64,000 bases of DNA from Gari tellinella (GCA_922989275.2 OV277858.1:6820001-6884000); one strand, 5' to 3'; counted from the first letter of the stretch, positions 35,171 through 47,055 are shown. Notes: generated by a model not told the origin, from the sequence alone. Numbers and translations are program-made.

Positions 35171-36930
35171 TATAACACAAGTATATGTAATAACAACTGT
35201 ATGATATTTGTATCTGTTAAGGAAACTCCTGCATCAGAGTCCAAACTGTATTTTAGCGTCGAACACACTAAGCATGACAGCCGACGCTGCCCCTATGTGA
35301 AATTACATGGTTACTGCCGAAAATCTAAAATCTAAACGTTTTTGTCCTTACCCTTTTAGACTGATATTTTTTCAAGTATTTATACCAAATGTTCGGACGA
35401 CAGCTAGACAAATATAGTAGTCCCGCCTACCCTTAATTTATCCAACGTATCATACATGTGAAGTAGCCGTCACAAAAATTACCCACAGGCGTTCCAGGTG
35501 TCTGTTAAGTACAGGTATCACAGTATATTGCTGTCATCTTGCATAATGTGTCCAGACTGCAAATTAGCCTTAAAACAATAGTAGTGTTTGGTAAAGCTTA
35601 TAAATAATCGTGTTAGCGTATAAATTATTAACACATTTTGTTAGATCAAGGGAAGCAACTTTTGCTGCATATTTGCGTCCCTTCATCTAATTGGAAACTG
35701 TTTACTAAAATGCAAACAGTATTATAACAGATATAATTTCAAGTTAATTTATAATGATAATGCAAGTCCGGTCTGGGTCCTGATCAGGTAGCAAATTAAT
35801 CAGCATCTGATGTGAACCCAGCTGTTTCATGTAAAAATGAGAGTTACAATCTCATATAGGTTTTAATTTGACATTAAAATATCACATGTAATTATTCAAA
35901 CAATCATTCACACATGAAGCACTTCAGCATTATATACAAGGAGCGCAGCAGTGGTTAAGGCATTAAGCTGTAGACTTTTATTAAAAAATCAAATTGTTTG
36001 GATCCTAATGAGACGCATGATTAGTCTGGTCTGTCAGGGTCCAATCAGTTATCACATAATGTTCATTAATTCACAGGATTTTTAATAAATTAGACTATCA
36101 CAGGGTTTTCATTAAGTCAAGACACATGTTTTCAACATGATTAAAAATTATAATTGATGCATAAGAGATTTTACTGCAGAAGACTACATACCAGTTACAA
36201 CTTATATAAGACACAGTTTCTGATTCACTTCATGCAGCCTAGATAAGAGCAACACATTGACTGCCTAAAAAAATGTACAAAAGCAGAGAGTATAAAATGT
36301 TTATCAAGTGTACAGCTTCTGGCAAGGATAACATACAGTTTAAGTTCATGACTAGCTCAGTTACTGATAAACTTCTGAAAATTGCCACAAGCATAAATGA
36401 AACAGTGTTAGAGTTAATTAGAAATGTAGAAATTTGTAAAGCCAATATGCCAATTGGACAGTTTAACTAATGACTCTTGTACTTAATGATAACACTTTCA
36501 AATAGTTGGAATACCCAAGCTAATCACTGACTTAAATATGAGTAAGTGTGTCATAGATTGGCTTCGTTAGTTGCGCGGCAAGCCATGCCTACTGGTATCC
36601 CCGAGTCCCAAAACAATTACCCAAACTTGCAAAAAGAACTGCTATTCACAATCTAACATAGGTACAGGCAAAACATTACGCACATGTACAACTATACTAC
36701 GCAAAGCTAATCAAACAGTGTGGAACCGTTGCAGTTATAATATTATTCAGAAAAATACCTTTTAAGCTGTAGAGATTTTAGAATATAAAAACGTTAATTT
36801 GTTTTTATTTGAAGCTTCGGAAATCAGACCCTCTACTAAGAGTAGTTGGTATTTAAATTGAGAATTACCCGGTTTAAAAGAAAGTTGACACAAGCGAGAA
36901 GTATTGGTAGAATAAATTATAACTGTTATA
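35171..36930. other. Unassigned stretch
   Basis: No gene was recognised. A 65-codon frame at 36273 (TASGKDNIQFKFMTSSV) and phrases at 36580-36760 have no family motif I know. A tRNA-like box A (gcagtggttaaggc) lies at 35947 without a matching B box. Confidence 0.4.
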
Positions 36931-37154
36931 TAACCCTTTCACTGCCATTAAGGTTCCAATTATGACGTAAAGAAGCGTCAAACACTTCAAATGTTTTGTA
37001 TTTCCTTTATAACCAAATTGGAATTTTATGGTAGTTTTACTAAAGAAACATTCACATAAGTGTCAAATAGTTTAATTCCTTATCAGACACGGCGTCTGAT
37101 CAGATCCCAAACTATTTACTCATGTCAGAGTGGAGCTTGGCAGTGAAAGGGTTA
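36931..37154. mobile_element. 224-bp MITE with 17-bp perfect terminal inverted repeats
   Basis: TAACCCTTTCACTGCCA at the left is the exact complement of the right end at 37138-37154. ATA is present directly outside each end. It contains a pair of 'ctgatcagatc'/'tcagac' words and has no coding. Confidence 0.8.
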
Positions 37155-37245
37155 ATAGTATTGTTCTAATATTATATAAACACTTTTCATGCAAAATACA
37201 GACTTGTTGATGTGTCTAGATGTAGTGTTAATAATTTACTCAGAT

Positions 37246-38143
37246 GTTACAAATCACAATTTTACTATAATGACGGGTAATCTTAAACTTTATTATTACA
37301 ATTGTCGGGGTTTGAAAGACAGTAAAAAAAGTAATATTTTTAATATTTTTAAAGAAATATAAACTGATATATTGTGTCTGCAAGAAACTCATTTTACAAG
37401 CGAAAATGAAAAGGATATATACACAGAATGGAATGGTGATTGCTATTTCAGTCATGGTAAAGCTAATGCATGAGGTGTTTTAATTCTATTTAGGAAAAAC
37501 TTAAGTGCAAGTATAGTAAGTGTTAATCAAGATGACAATGGAATTTATATTGCAATTGAAATAAATACATGACGTTGCCTTTATCTTAACCAATATCTAT
37601 GCACCAAACAATGATGATCCAGTTGTTTACAAATGTATTCAAAATGACTGACACGTTTAAAACAAAATATAACTATATTATTTGTGGAAATTACAGCCTG
37701 GTACTTAATCATTTAATTGATTACAAAAATATAAACGATCAGACCATAACAAAAAAGCCAGAGGTTAAATCTTATCACTAATTAAAAAAAAAAGTAATTG
37801 ACCCGTACAGAGAACAACATGGATACTCAGAAAATATACTTGGAACAGATTAACATCTTTACAACAAGGTAGACTGGATTTCTGTTTAATGTCAGCCAAT
37901 ATGATAAACTATTTAAGAACTTGTGACTTTGATATTATTATACATCAGACCACTCCATAATATTGTTAGAATTTTTTTTTTCGGATAGAAACCATGGGAA
38001 AGGTTAATGGAAGTTTAATAAGGACTTAATAAATGATAATGATTATGTTACCTGTATAAGTGATACAATAAATGCAATTATTTTACAATACTGCGTACCT
38101 GTATATGATAGAGAACAAATATTGTCAATGAAAAGGCCAGATA
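37246..38143 (+). pseudogene. Tx1/L1-type LINE endonuclease fragment
   Basis: The plus-strand frames read LKLYYYNCRGLKD, then DILCLQETHF (APE endonuclease motif with catalytic Glu), VNIYAPN-like, and ICGNYSLVLN, where GDFN is expected (Asp-Phe lost). DPYREQHGY, VDWISV-like and WKFNKDLINDNDYV follow. There are many stops. It ends abruptly where the unclassified repeat copy 2 begins. Confidence 0.75.
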
Positions 38144-38146
38144 TAC

Positions 38147-38645
38147 ACACTGGTATGGCAAAACGAAAGGATTCCCGATTAACGATTCAGTTCCCGTTAA
38201 TTTAACGTATCGGCCCCCGTTAAAAAATGAATTCAGTTGTCGAATCGACACATGTGAGTATACAACCATGATATTTGTCCTTGGATATACTACTCTTACG
38301 TAGTGTCTCACATACTGATACATGCATACGTACAACTTATTTAAAGAATAAATGCTAAGGGCTGATGTTTAACTTGAAAACGTTTACGACGATTTCTGAA
38401 GAAACTGATGCTCATAGACCATAACTTGTTCTGATTAGGCAACACGTTCAGCTCAAATCGACCCCATATATGTCCGTCGAGTAGTCTGGGTACAATCGTC
38501 AACTGCATATAAAGAATAATCCGTTTGGCTATTAGACAAATATAGATTTTGATTGTCTTTTAATTGCATACGAACCACGCTGCAGTTGTGTGTACAACGA
38601 ACACGCTCCCGATCAAAATCACTGTTGATGTTATTTCTCAAAACC
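38147..38645 (+). repeat. Unclassified interspersed repeat, copy 2
   Basis: This is the most continuous copy of the family also at 15,985 and 62,035, from acactggtatggcaaaacg to the 'tcccgatcaaaatcactgttg' region. It directly abuts a Tx1 LINE fragment, as copy 3 does. Confidence 0.8.
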
Positions 38646-39283
38646 TCTATACCAATTTGAAATAAACCTTTGCATCTGAAATAAAATGTCGTATCCACTG
38701 CTATCGCCGGTTTAAACTATAGATCTTTTACTGAGAACGTTTGGATACCATCAGGGCATCTACATGTTTGGGATCCAAATTGCTAACTGACGTTAGGGAC
38801 GTGTCTGTACATAACGCCCTCCGAATGAAATTGATTTTCAAGCATAGGATATTATATCTCATTGAAGGTATAAATGAGAAAACGAAAGCGAAACATTCGC
38901 CTACGGCTTAACAGGACACCAGTTTTCGTTTACCACATCGCGTACAACTGAATTATGACCAGACAAAAAACACCAAGCACGTGAAAATATGGAGCGAAAT
39001 CACGTGGAACTATAGTCCGGTCTATAGTCATCTATAGTGACCATAGTTCCAACTGAACACCGATTGTTCAACTATAGATGTGAACCTCAGTTTTCATTGG
39101 TTCCTCAGTTTGCCTTACTAGAGGTTCAAACTACACTTCCTCGTGAAGTTGTTCATAGATTTTCATTGCTCACAAGTCCTATTCCTTTTAGTCCAAGCAG
39201 ACCACCAAAGCATGGTGTATTGGTTCTCGCTGTTTTTTGACGAACTTCTGCTCGAAACAGCAAATTGTATCATAGATTGCTAA
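38646..39283. other. No gene seen
   Basis: A 67-codon plus frame at 39037 lacks family motifs. A short palindromic run ('actatagtccggtctatagtcatctatagtgaccatag') lies at 39010-39047. Confidence 0.4.
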
Positions 39284-39345
39284 TTATTATTAGAATTATT
39301 ATTACTATACCTGATTCATATAGCGCTTTTTCACACAGGAGCTGT
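39284..39345 (-). repeat. CR1-like LINE 3'-terminal fragment
   Basis: Attattattactatacctg followed by attcatatagcgctttttcacac is the terminal 60 bp of the tail family. Confidence 0.65.
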
Positions 39346-39712
39346 GCGTTGAAAACACGATTAAAGCAAAGGTTCTATAATAAGTTATGTCCGAACTTTT
39401 TTTTTTTCGAAAGAAGTTTTCCTTTAGAGCGCTTCCCTTAAAGTCCATACATAAAGCATGCGAACTGCCTATGAAACAATTGATACCCTGCACACCAAAA
39501 TCGCTAAGTTTCTTCAAAGTACCGGATTGATTGCGCTGTTATACAATCATACCACCGTACTGTTTGTATCCATACCATCAGAGCTATGTTTTTCATTGAA
39601 CAATGAAAGGAACCCAGGAAAAGAATTTAACAACCCTGCATTTGACAAAATAGTTAAGAAATCTGGAAACCAAAATTTAAAATCTGAATACAAAACAAGA
39701 GCTGCATGCGGC

Positions 39713-41075
39713 CCTAAATCGCTCACCTGAGGAAATATTGTGTTATACTCGATGCATAATGAAGTTTGTCATTGCACGTATGTGGACTGTTGCATAAAAC
39801 TGAAACAACTCGGAATTAGGTTTTCCTGTAAAAGTCTATGTAAAACTGATAAGCCCCGGGGCGGGTCTATTTTTGACCCTGGGGTCATGACTTGAACACT
39901 CTTGGTAGGGGACCGTAAGACAAAGCTAGATGCCAAGTATAAAAGGTATGGCCCTTAGGGTTTCAGATAAGAAGAGTATTAAAGATTTATTCCTATATAA
40001 GTCTATGTAAAACTTATAAGCACCGGGGCAGGGCCATTTTTGATCCGGGGGTCATGAATTGAACAATCTTGGTATAGGACCATAAGGCAAAGCTAGATGC
40101 CAAATCTAAAAGGTCTGGGTCTTAGGGTTTCAGAGAAATAAAGTATTAAAGGTTTATTCCTATATAAGTCTATGTTAAACTGATAAGCCCCGGGGCGGGG
40201 CCATCTTTGACCCTGGGTCATGATTTGAACAATCTTGTTAGAGGACCATGAGGCAAAGCTAGATGTCAAATATAAAAGGTATGGGCCTTACGGTTTCAGA
40301 GGAGAAGAGTTTTAATGATTTTTCTATGCAAGTCTATGTAAAACTGATAAGCCCCGGGGCGGGGCCATTTTTTATCTTGGGGTCATGATTTGAACACTCT
40401 TAGTAGAGGTTTATAAGGCAAAGCTTCATGCTAAATATAAAAGGTCTAGGCCATAGAGTTTTAGAGAAGAAGCGTTTTAAAGGTTTTCCTATGAAAAACT
40501 GATAAGCCCCGGGGCGGGGCCATTTTTAACCCGGGGTCATTATTTTAACAATCTTGCTAAAGGTTTACAACATGATGCTTTTTGTGAAATTTGGTTGTCC
40601 TAAGTCTTATAGTTATTGACGAGAAGATGTTTAAAGTTTTTACTTTTGGTTGTCAATATTACGTAAATACGGAAAATGACCACGCCCTCTGGCGGTCATG
40701 TTGTTTCACCGATCAAAACTCTTTGCACAATTTTGGAAGTATATTAATTAAGGAACATTTTGGTGAAAACCAAATTGAAATCGGACCAGTAGTTTTTGAG
40801 AAGAAGATATTTTTTTAGATATCGTGCATGATTGCCATGGCAACAAGACCGATAGCCCCACCCACTTATTTTTAACAAATTTTGAAGCTCACAACTACAG
40901 TATGTATCTGAATAAGTTTGGTTAAAATTGGGCTATTGGTTTCAGAGAAGAAGTTATTTGAAACAAATTGTGAACAGACGACACGAACACCGACACGGAC
41001 ACGGACGTACGACGGACGGCAACCGATCACAATAGCTCACCTTGAGCACTTTGTGCTCAGGTGAGTTAAAAAAGG
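39713..41075. mobile_element. Tandem-array element with 3' hairpin (Helentron/HINE- or pearl-like)
   Basis: The left end GGCCCTAAATCGCTCACC is followed by TGAGG. The core has five degenerate units keyed by 'ctgataagccccggggcggg' at 39846, 40013, 40180, 40344 and 40499 (period about 167, drifting to 155). The right end is a strong hairpin at about 41034-41066, with CTCACCTTGAGCAC pairing with GTGCTCAGGTGAG around TTT, preceded by a 'gacacggacacggacgtacgac' tract. CTCACCTGAG at the left and CTCAGGTGAG in the hairpin form a subterminal inverted pair. Subterminal inverted repeats, a 3' hairpin and a minisatellite core are the layout described for non-autonomous Helentrons and oyster 'pearl' elements. 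This is inference, since no Rep/helicase is present. Confidence 0.75.
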
Positions 41076-41127
41076 CTATGGGGTAATGGGTTAAAACATT
41101 TAAATTGCTAATTTCAAGCTATCATAC

Positions 41128-41205
41128 CAGCTGATGTGGTCCAGTGGTAGCAGACTCGAATACGATGCCAGGAGTTGCGAGTTTGATCCCCAGCCGGACC
41201 AAGTC
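41128..41205 (+). repeat. tRNA-like (SINE-head-like) sequence
   Basis: Box-A-like tggtccagtggt and a weak B box (gagtttgatcccc) are present. GGTCC near the left pairs with GGACC near the right, but a proper cloverleaf does not form. Confidence 0.35.
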
Positions 41206-41471
41206 CTTCGGATATGACTTTATAAAACGAAAATCCAGTGTATATTTACAGAATAAGTCTAGTCCATTTTTGGCTATTTAGGTTTTTTGTTTAACAATAT
41301 ATTTCAAAATGACAAATAGAGTAGACACTGATCCTGTTTGCACAGGACAAGTATAATCCTCACAGGTACACTGTTTAAAAATGACGAGTATACTCTTCGC
41401 TAGATTGAATGTGTTAATTTACTCCCTCTTATCTGGAGCCCTGTAATGGGTTAAATGGAGATATACTGTAA

Positions 41472-41664
41472 CAGGGCTCCAGATAAGAGGGAGTAAACTG
41501 AACAAATCCTACATATTCTCAAGCATTTAAGCACAAAATCATATGGTGTTACCACTCATTAGAATCGTCTCTTTGAGAGGATTCTAATGAGTAGTGACAC
41601 CATAGGGTTTTATACAGAAATGAAGATTTTAGTTTTTGAAATACTCCCCTTCTCTTGAACTCTG
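41472..41664. mobile_element. CAGGGCTCCAGATAAG MITE, copy B (6-bp TSD)
   Basis: CTGTAA is duplicated at 41466-41471 and 41665-41670. The left end is canonical (CAGGGCTCCAGATAAG) and the right end degenerate (CTTGAACTCTG). The centre palindrome ctcattagaatcgtctcttt is present. It lies only 20 bp from the Rab27 exon at 41,684. A separate MITE end in the opposite sense lies at about 41411-41434. Confidence 0.85.
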
Positions 41665-41683
41665 CTGTAATCTACAAACTTAC

Positions 41684-41790
41684 CACCCTTTTCTCCCTGA
41701 AGTCAATACCGACTGTTGATATAAATTTGCCTGTGAATGTATTGTCTGTGTATTGGTAGAGGAATGATGTTTTTCCAACCCCTGAGTCAC
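41684..41790 (-). CDS. RAB27: Rab27 small GTPase, P-loop/switch I exon
   Basis: A secretory-vesicle and lysosome-related-organelle Rab. The minus-strand exon lies between a good acceptor (tttttcccacag) and donor (GTG|gtaagt at 41683). It encodes [16 protein letters not shown], then [15 protein letters not shown], then REKRV. That covers the P loop (GDSGVGKTS), the switch I/effector region with its conserved Thr, and RabF1, and is close to identical to animal Rab27 in this stretch. The split Gly codon (phase 1) joins it exactly to the exon at 43,020. The following exon (the LQLWDTAGQERF switch II segment) was not found by eye at lower coordinates in this window, so the next intron is very long, the exon is outside the window, or the locus is broken. 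Confidence 0.92.
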
Positions 41791-41894
41791 CTGTGGGAAA
41801 AACCAGAAATGGATGTTCGCCTGTTTAAAATTTAAGTCTATAAACATCTTGTATGGAAAACAAATCAATTTTCAGTTTAGGAAGATTAATAAAT

Positions 41895-42545
41895 AACAAC
41901 CCGTCCAAAAAACTTTAACCTGGTGATTTGAGGTCAAAACAACTAAGTTCAATACATGTCAAAAAATGAAATAAGTTAAGTCTTTTTTTAATTCCAAATT
42001 TATAACATCAATGTTTGTTCTCAAATGAAGCTCCATACAAAAGTCCAGCACCCTAGCACAAGTATTCAACTTTAAAACAACCCGTCCAAAAAACTTTGAG
42101 ATGGTGTTATTTAGCAAAAAAACATAAGTACAAAACATGTCAAAAATTGACAAATATTTAACTTACATGTATTTTTAAATTTAACAACGTAAAATCAATG
42201 TTTGACCCAAAATAAAGCTTCATACCAAATTTCAGTACCCTAGCACAAGTATTACATTTAAAACAACCCCTCCAAAACAATTTAACCTGGGGTTTTGCAG
42301 CAAAAAAACCTAAGTCCAAAACATGTTAAAAACTGAAATTAATTAAAGTTATTTTTAAGTTTCAACTTCATATCATCAATGAGTAATCCCAAATGAACCT
42401 CAATACAAAATTTCAGCACCCTAGCACAAATATTAAGCTTAAAACAACCCGTCCAAAAAACTTTAACCTTGGCAACGCCCACGTTCACGTTGGGCAGGAC
42501 ATTAGCTCTGCTGTTCTACGAACAGGAGAGCTAAAAACAGGGAGA
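41895..42545. repeat. ~182-bp tandem array with terminal hairpin in the Rab27 intron
   Basis: Units keyed by aacaaccc(g)tccaaaa start at 41895, 42076, 42262 and 42443 (periods 181, 186, 181). The right end holds a near-perfect hairpin: AGCTCTgCTGTTC pairs with GAACAGgAGAGCT around TAC at about 42507-42536. The layout is the same as the element at 39,713, with different sequence. Confidence 0.8.
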
Positions 42546-42571
42546 CAGACAAGAAAGCTGTTTCTCACTCA

Positions 42572-42676
42572 TTTAAGCATCTTCGAGACGATTCTAATGA
42601 GTAGTGACACCATAGTGTTTAATGCAGAAATAAAAGATTTTAGTTTTTGAAAAACTCCTCTGATCTGGAGCTCTGA
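42572..42676. mobile_element. CAGGGCTCC MITE, partial copy D
   Basis: It retains the right half of the family: cttcgagacgattctaatga, gtagtgacaccatag, then 'ctcctctgatctggagctctg'. The left half is replaced by the tandem-array element. Confidence 0.7.
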
Positions 42677-43019
42677 AATGAGTAAACAAGCTTTCAGAAC
42701 AAAACAAGGCCCGAGTCACCTGTGAGTGAAAAAGTAAAAACAGTGTTCCCTCTCTACAACTCCCCTCCCAACAATGATTCCCTCCTTACAACGACCCTTG
42801 CTTCAGTTCCTTAAACAGGAAAAGTATGTCTAATGCTTTTACTGCTGCAATATAGTCGGCGTTAAATTGTCGGCTGCTGTTTTATCTCAAAGTTACATAT
42901 AAGTGGACATTTCGACTTCATGTACATGTATTCATGTGAAAACATGTAGTGATTGAAATTAAAGAGTTTTGAAATAAAAGAGTTTTGAAATAAAAGAATT
43001 TTGATTTTTTTTAACTTAC

Positions 43020-43083
43020 CTAGAGCAAGAAACTTTATGAGGTAGTCATAGTCTGCAAAACTGTGAGTGGGCGTGTTACCCAT
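43020..43083 (-). CDS. RAB27: Rab27 start-codon exon
   Basis: Minus-strand coding begins at the ATG at 43083 and reads MGNTPTHSFADYDY then LIKFLALG. DYDYLIKFLALG is the Rab27 signature that opens the G domain, while the first nine residues are lineage-specific. The donor is CTAG|gtaagt (intron from 43019), and the last G starts the Gly codon completed at 41,790. Upstream is an acceptor (gtttatttcag|ttttcagag, exon edge 43092, or a second AG at 43086), so a 5' UTR exon must lie farther up. The intron to the next exon is 1,229 bp and contains a tandem array and a MITE. Immediately upstream lies an array of degenerate copies of this very exon (43,084-43,790). Confidence 0.92.
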
Positions 43084-43790
43084 CTCTGAAAACTGAAATA
43101 AACAATGGGAGATAACCTGCTATAAAACAACTCAAACAAAGGGAGGTAACTGGTCACTATTTTATGAGGTAATTATACTCTGTAGAACTGTGAGTCTATG
43201 TGTAACCTATCTCTGAAAACTGGAATAAACCAAGGGATATAACCTGCTATAAAACAACACAAAGGGACATAACTAGTAACTTCTTTATAGTCATAGTCTG
43301 TAGAACTGTGAGTCTATGTGTCACTCATCCTGAAACTGAAATAAACAAAGGGAGATAACCTGCTATAAAACAACACAAACAAAGGGAGGTAACTGGTCAC
43401 TACTTTATGAGGTAGTCATGGTCTGCAGAACTGTGAGTTAGTGTGTCACCCATCGCTGAATACTAAAATAAACAAAGGGAGATAACCTGCTACAAAACAA
43501 CACAAAGGGATATAACTTGTCACTACTTTATGAGAACCTCATAGCCTGTAGAATCATGAGTTGTGTCACCAATCCTGAAAACTGAAATAATCAAAGGGAG
43601 ATAACCTGCTACAAAACAACACAAAGGGAGGTAACTGGTCACTACTTTATGAGGCATCATTAGTCTCATAGGTCATAAATGAACGAGTGCACCCAGATTT
43701 CCGAGATATTGTCTCAGAAAACAGAGATAAACAAAGTGACATAACCTTCAAACACAAGCAAAGGGAAGTAACTTGCCACAACTGAACTTA
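43084..43790 (-). repeat. Tandem array of degenerate Rab27 start-exon copies
   Basis: Units of 116-140 bp recur with 'aacctgc' at 43114, 43241, 43357, 43484 and 43603, and a decayed one at 43743. Each unit contains the complement of the exon and its acceptor (for example tatgaggtagtcatggtctg, gaactgtgag, then 'aactgaaataaacaaaggga'). On the minus strand the copy near 43,451 still reads MGDTLTHSSADHDYLIK before a stop, against MGNTPTHSFADYDYLIK in the true exon. Other copies have lost the ATG or the frame. The copies stop before the LALG and donor part, so they are exon-plus-intron pieces that cannot splice on normally. Confidence 0.8.
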
Positions 43791-43974
43791 CAATGTATGT
43801 GCATTATTGTAAAATTGCCCAAATAAGAATCAGACACCCTATGTAATTAACTCCATAATGATATAGAGTAATTTAGGGTGAAATAAGTTAGTCTCTCTTA
43901 CATTAAGAAAGATGTTAAGATATGTTGTCAATGGGATGAATTGACGACAGCTGGTGTTGCATACAGACAAGTAT

Positions 43975-46900
43975 TTACCCTTTCCCCCATAGAAGCGCTT
44001 TTAGCTCATTAAGTTTATTCCTCCGCTGTAGAAAATAGTTCCAATTTATACTATTAAAAATAAAAATAAAAAGAAATATGTTCTATATTCTAGCAGATAA
44101 TAGCTTAAAGCAGGCTGAAAGAAAATCAGAATGTGATTAAGGCGCATTCTGCTTTACTTTCAACCTGCTTTAAGTGGTCACATATCTTGAAAACTATAAA
44201 CAGACCATGGGGTAATGGGTTCATGAAATAAACATTTAATACTGCAGTACGGGGTGGTTTTTTTTTAGTTCAATATTTTTCTATTATCTCCGTAAATAGG
44301 TGTATGTGGGTTGGAGATCCATCTTACTTTACACCTTACATGTTAGATATTTTTATTCTATAATATATTCAACATAGATTTTGCCTGTATACAGTCGAAA
44401 CTCGATACATCGAACTCTTGTTAGTTTGAACGTACCTATATTTCAAAACCAAAACGTGGTTTAGTCAATAATTTGTTTGTACTGAAAGAATTATGCCCAC
44501 TGCAAATAGTTTAGCAGGTTAAAAGTAAAGCAGAATGAGCCTTAGGCTTATGGCGAACAACAGTGCTACCGGTATTATACTATATGTAATAAATCTTCCA
44601 TATTATGACCCATAATTGATTTATCTGAACTACAGGTGGCAGCATAAAGCAAGTTGAAAGTAAAACAGAAAGCTCCCCCAATTTTACTCTTACCTTGCCA
44701 CCTGTCTTTAACCCATTAGCCCATAGCCTATTTCTAGTTTTGAAGATAGATGACTAATTAAAGCAGGTTGAAAATAAAGCAGAATGCACCTTAAGGCGCA
44801 TTCTGCTTTACTTTCAGTCTGCTTTAAGCTTGCATATGCTATAATATAAAAACTATTCCCCATAATCTATATTCGTGACTGATTAAATTGGAAATATTTT
44901 CTTCAGCGGAGGAATAAATCATATTCGCTAAAAGGTGCTATCATGGGGGAAAGGGTTAAACACAACATAATTTACCTTATTTAGTGGTCAAAATAGAGAG
45001 GTTTTACTGTACGAGTACACAGCAGGGAAAGGGCTAAATATGTATAGTAGCAATTAAATCCAATATAAATGATTATCATATGGCTAAATAGTTCCCAATG
45101 TCTGCACTCACGTTATGAATGATTTATCACGATGTCATTAACTCACTGCTCCCTGAAACTTCAAAACCGTTTAACCTTTTAACCCTTTGCCTGTTTCTAG
45201 TTTTGAAGAGAAGTGACCATTTAACCCATTACCCCATAACCTATTTATAGCTTTCAAGAAAGATGATCACTTAAAGCAGGTTGAAAGTAAAGCAGAATAC
45301 GCCTTAGGCGCATTCTGCTTTTTTTAACCTGCTTTAAGCTATTATCTTCTAGGATATAGAAAATATTTCTTATAATACATATTTATGACTGTATAAAAGG
45401 GAACTTTTTTCTTCAGTGAAGGAATAAATTATAGGCGTAAAAAGGCGTATTTATGGGGTAATGGGTTAAAGCAGGTTAAAAGTAAAGCAGAATGTGCATG
45501 AAGGCGCATTCTGCTTTACTTTTTAGCTACCATCTGCTAGAATACAGAAACTATTTCCTATAATACACATTCATGACTACTAAGTACTATGAAGTTAAAC
45601 TGTTCATCAATGGAATTAAATCAAATAAAACATTTAGAGGCGTAAAAAGGCATATTTATGGGGTAATGGGTTAAATGATCAAATTTCTTTAAAGCAAGAA
45701 ACAGGCTATTGGGAAATGTGTTAATCCTTTACCCCATAGCCAGGTGTTTCTAGTTTGGGAGACACAGGACTAATTAAAGTATTTTGAAAATAAAGCAGAA
45801 TGTGCTTTAAGGTCCTTTTGCTTTACTTTAAACCTGCTTTAAGTAGTCACCTGTCTACACTAATTGAAACAGGCTATGGGCAGTATGGGGTAATGGGTTA
45901 AACAGTAACGGTTACCTGCATTAAAAATTGACAAAAGTCAGAGCAAAAGGGGTTTACAGTACTCATTATCTGGATCCCTGTCAGTATTGAAAAATTTAAC
46001 CAATTACCAGAACAGAACAGAACAGAACAAAACTTTATTACCCCTGCGCCTATTTCTAGCTTTGAAAACAGGAGACCACTTAAAGCAGGCACATTCTGCT
46101 TTGCTTTCAGCCTGCTTTAAGCTATAATATTCTAGGATATGGACAATATTTCTTCTGGCTGTATAAACTGGAACTTTTTCTTCAGTGGAGGAATAAAATA
46201 AAAGCGTAAAAGGTGTATTTATGGGGTAATGGGTTAAAGACTGAACTTGAAGAGAGGTTGTACTGTACAGACTAATATACACAGAAAAAGGACAAATAAA
46301 AAATCAATACCCATTTATCTTTGATATTGAGTCCTAAATCTTACATTAATAGAAAAAGTAAACAAAAACAACTTAAGAAAACAAACCAATGCGTTTATCC
46401 ACAGCTTATTATATGAAGGCTTAACACTAACAAGTACTTCTTGTCTGCTGCTATTGGTGTCTACTTTTCAAAAATTATATTTTTCTAAAATTATTAATTT
46501 CAAAATATGTGAGAAGGTCAAAAGGTTAAGAATATTAAGAATAATCTGTATGAGACGATATAGGTCACTCTATGTCTCAGCTGGGTCAATACTATTTGCA
46601 CAGGTAAGCACAGCGTAGCAGTTAAATCATTCACCAACTGAAATTTGATCGTTTTGAAGAAAGGTGACAACTTAAAGCAGGTTGAAAGTAAGGCCGAATG
46701 TGCCTTGCACCTTAAAATTATTCCTCCACTGAAGAAAATAAGTCAGAGTTTATACAGTCTTTGTCATTAATATGTACATGTACCATTATATACTTCTTCT
46801 ACATTCCAGCAGATGGTTGTTTAAAGCAGGCTGAAAGTAAAGCAGAATGCACCTTAAACCTTTACCACATAGCCTCTTTCTAATTTTGAAGAGAGGTGAC

Positions 46901-47055
46901 CACTGAAAGCAGGTTGAGGAGTAAAGCAGAATTTGTCTTAAGGCACATTCTGCTTTACTTTCAGCCTGCTTTAAGCTATCATCTGCTAGGATTTAGAATT
47001 GTTTTCTTATGGTTCATTTTCAAGACTGCATAATTTGGAACTATTTTCTTAATTG
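43975..47055. mobile_element. Cluster of MITEs with GGGTAATGGGTTAAA ends and AAAGCAGG palindromes
   Basis: At least eight full or partial copies are present: about 43975-44222, 44507-44570 (partial), 44707-44960, 45175-45229 (left piece), 45230-45470, 45471-45676 (5' deleted, fused to the previous copy), 45720-45901, 46035-46238, 46640-46740 (partial) and 46856-47055. Ends read TTTAACCCATTACCCCAT and its complement. The centre is a long palindrome built of AAAGCAGGTTGAAAGTAAAG, cagaatgcgcc and their complements. Copies are in both orientations and have no coding. Confidence 0.88.

Noticed and set aside
36273..36470. Small protein gene beginning MYKSREYKMFIKC
   Set aside because: No family was recognised. 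It lies between repeat fragments, and there are no splice or polyadenylation signals to support it.
39458..39730. A 90-codon plus frame
   Set aside because: It ends inside the left terminus of the tandem-array element and has no recognisable motif.
41128..41205. A tRNA gene
   Set aside because: Only the GGTCC/GGACC pairing and a weak B box are present; no cloverleaf forms.
43084..43790. CRISPR-like array
   Set aside because: Units are long, degenerate and derived from the neighbouring exon, and the genome is eukaryotic.
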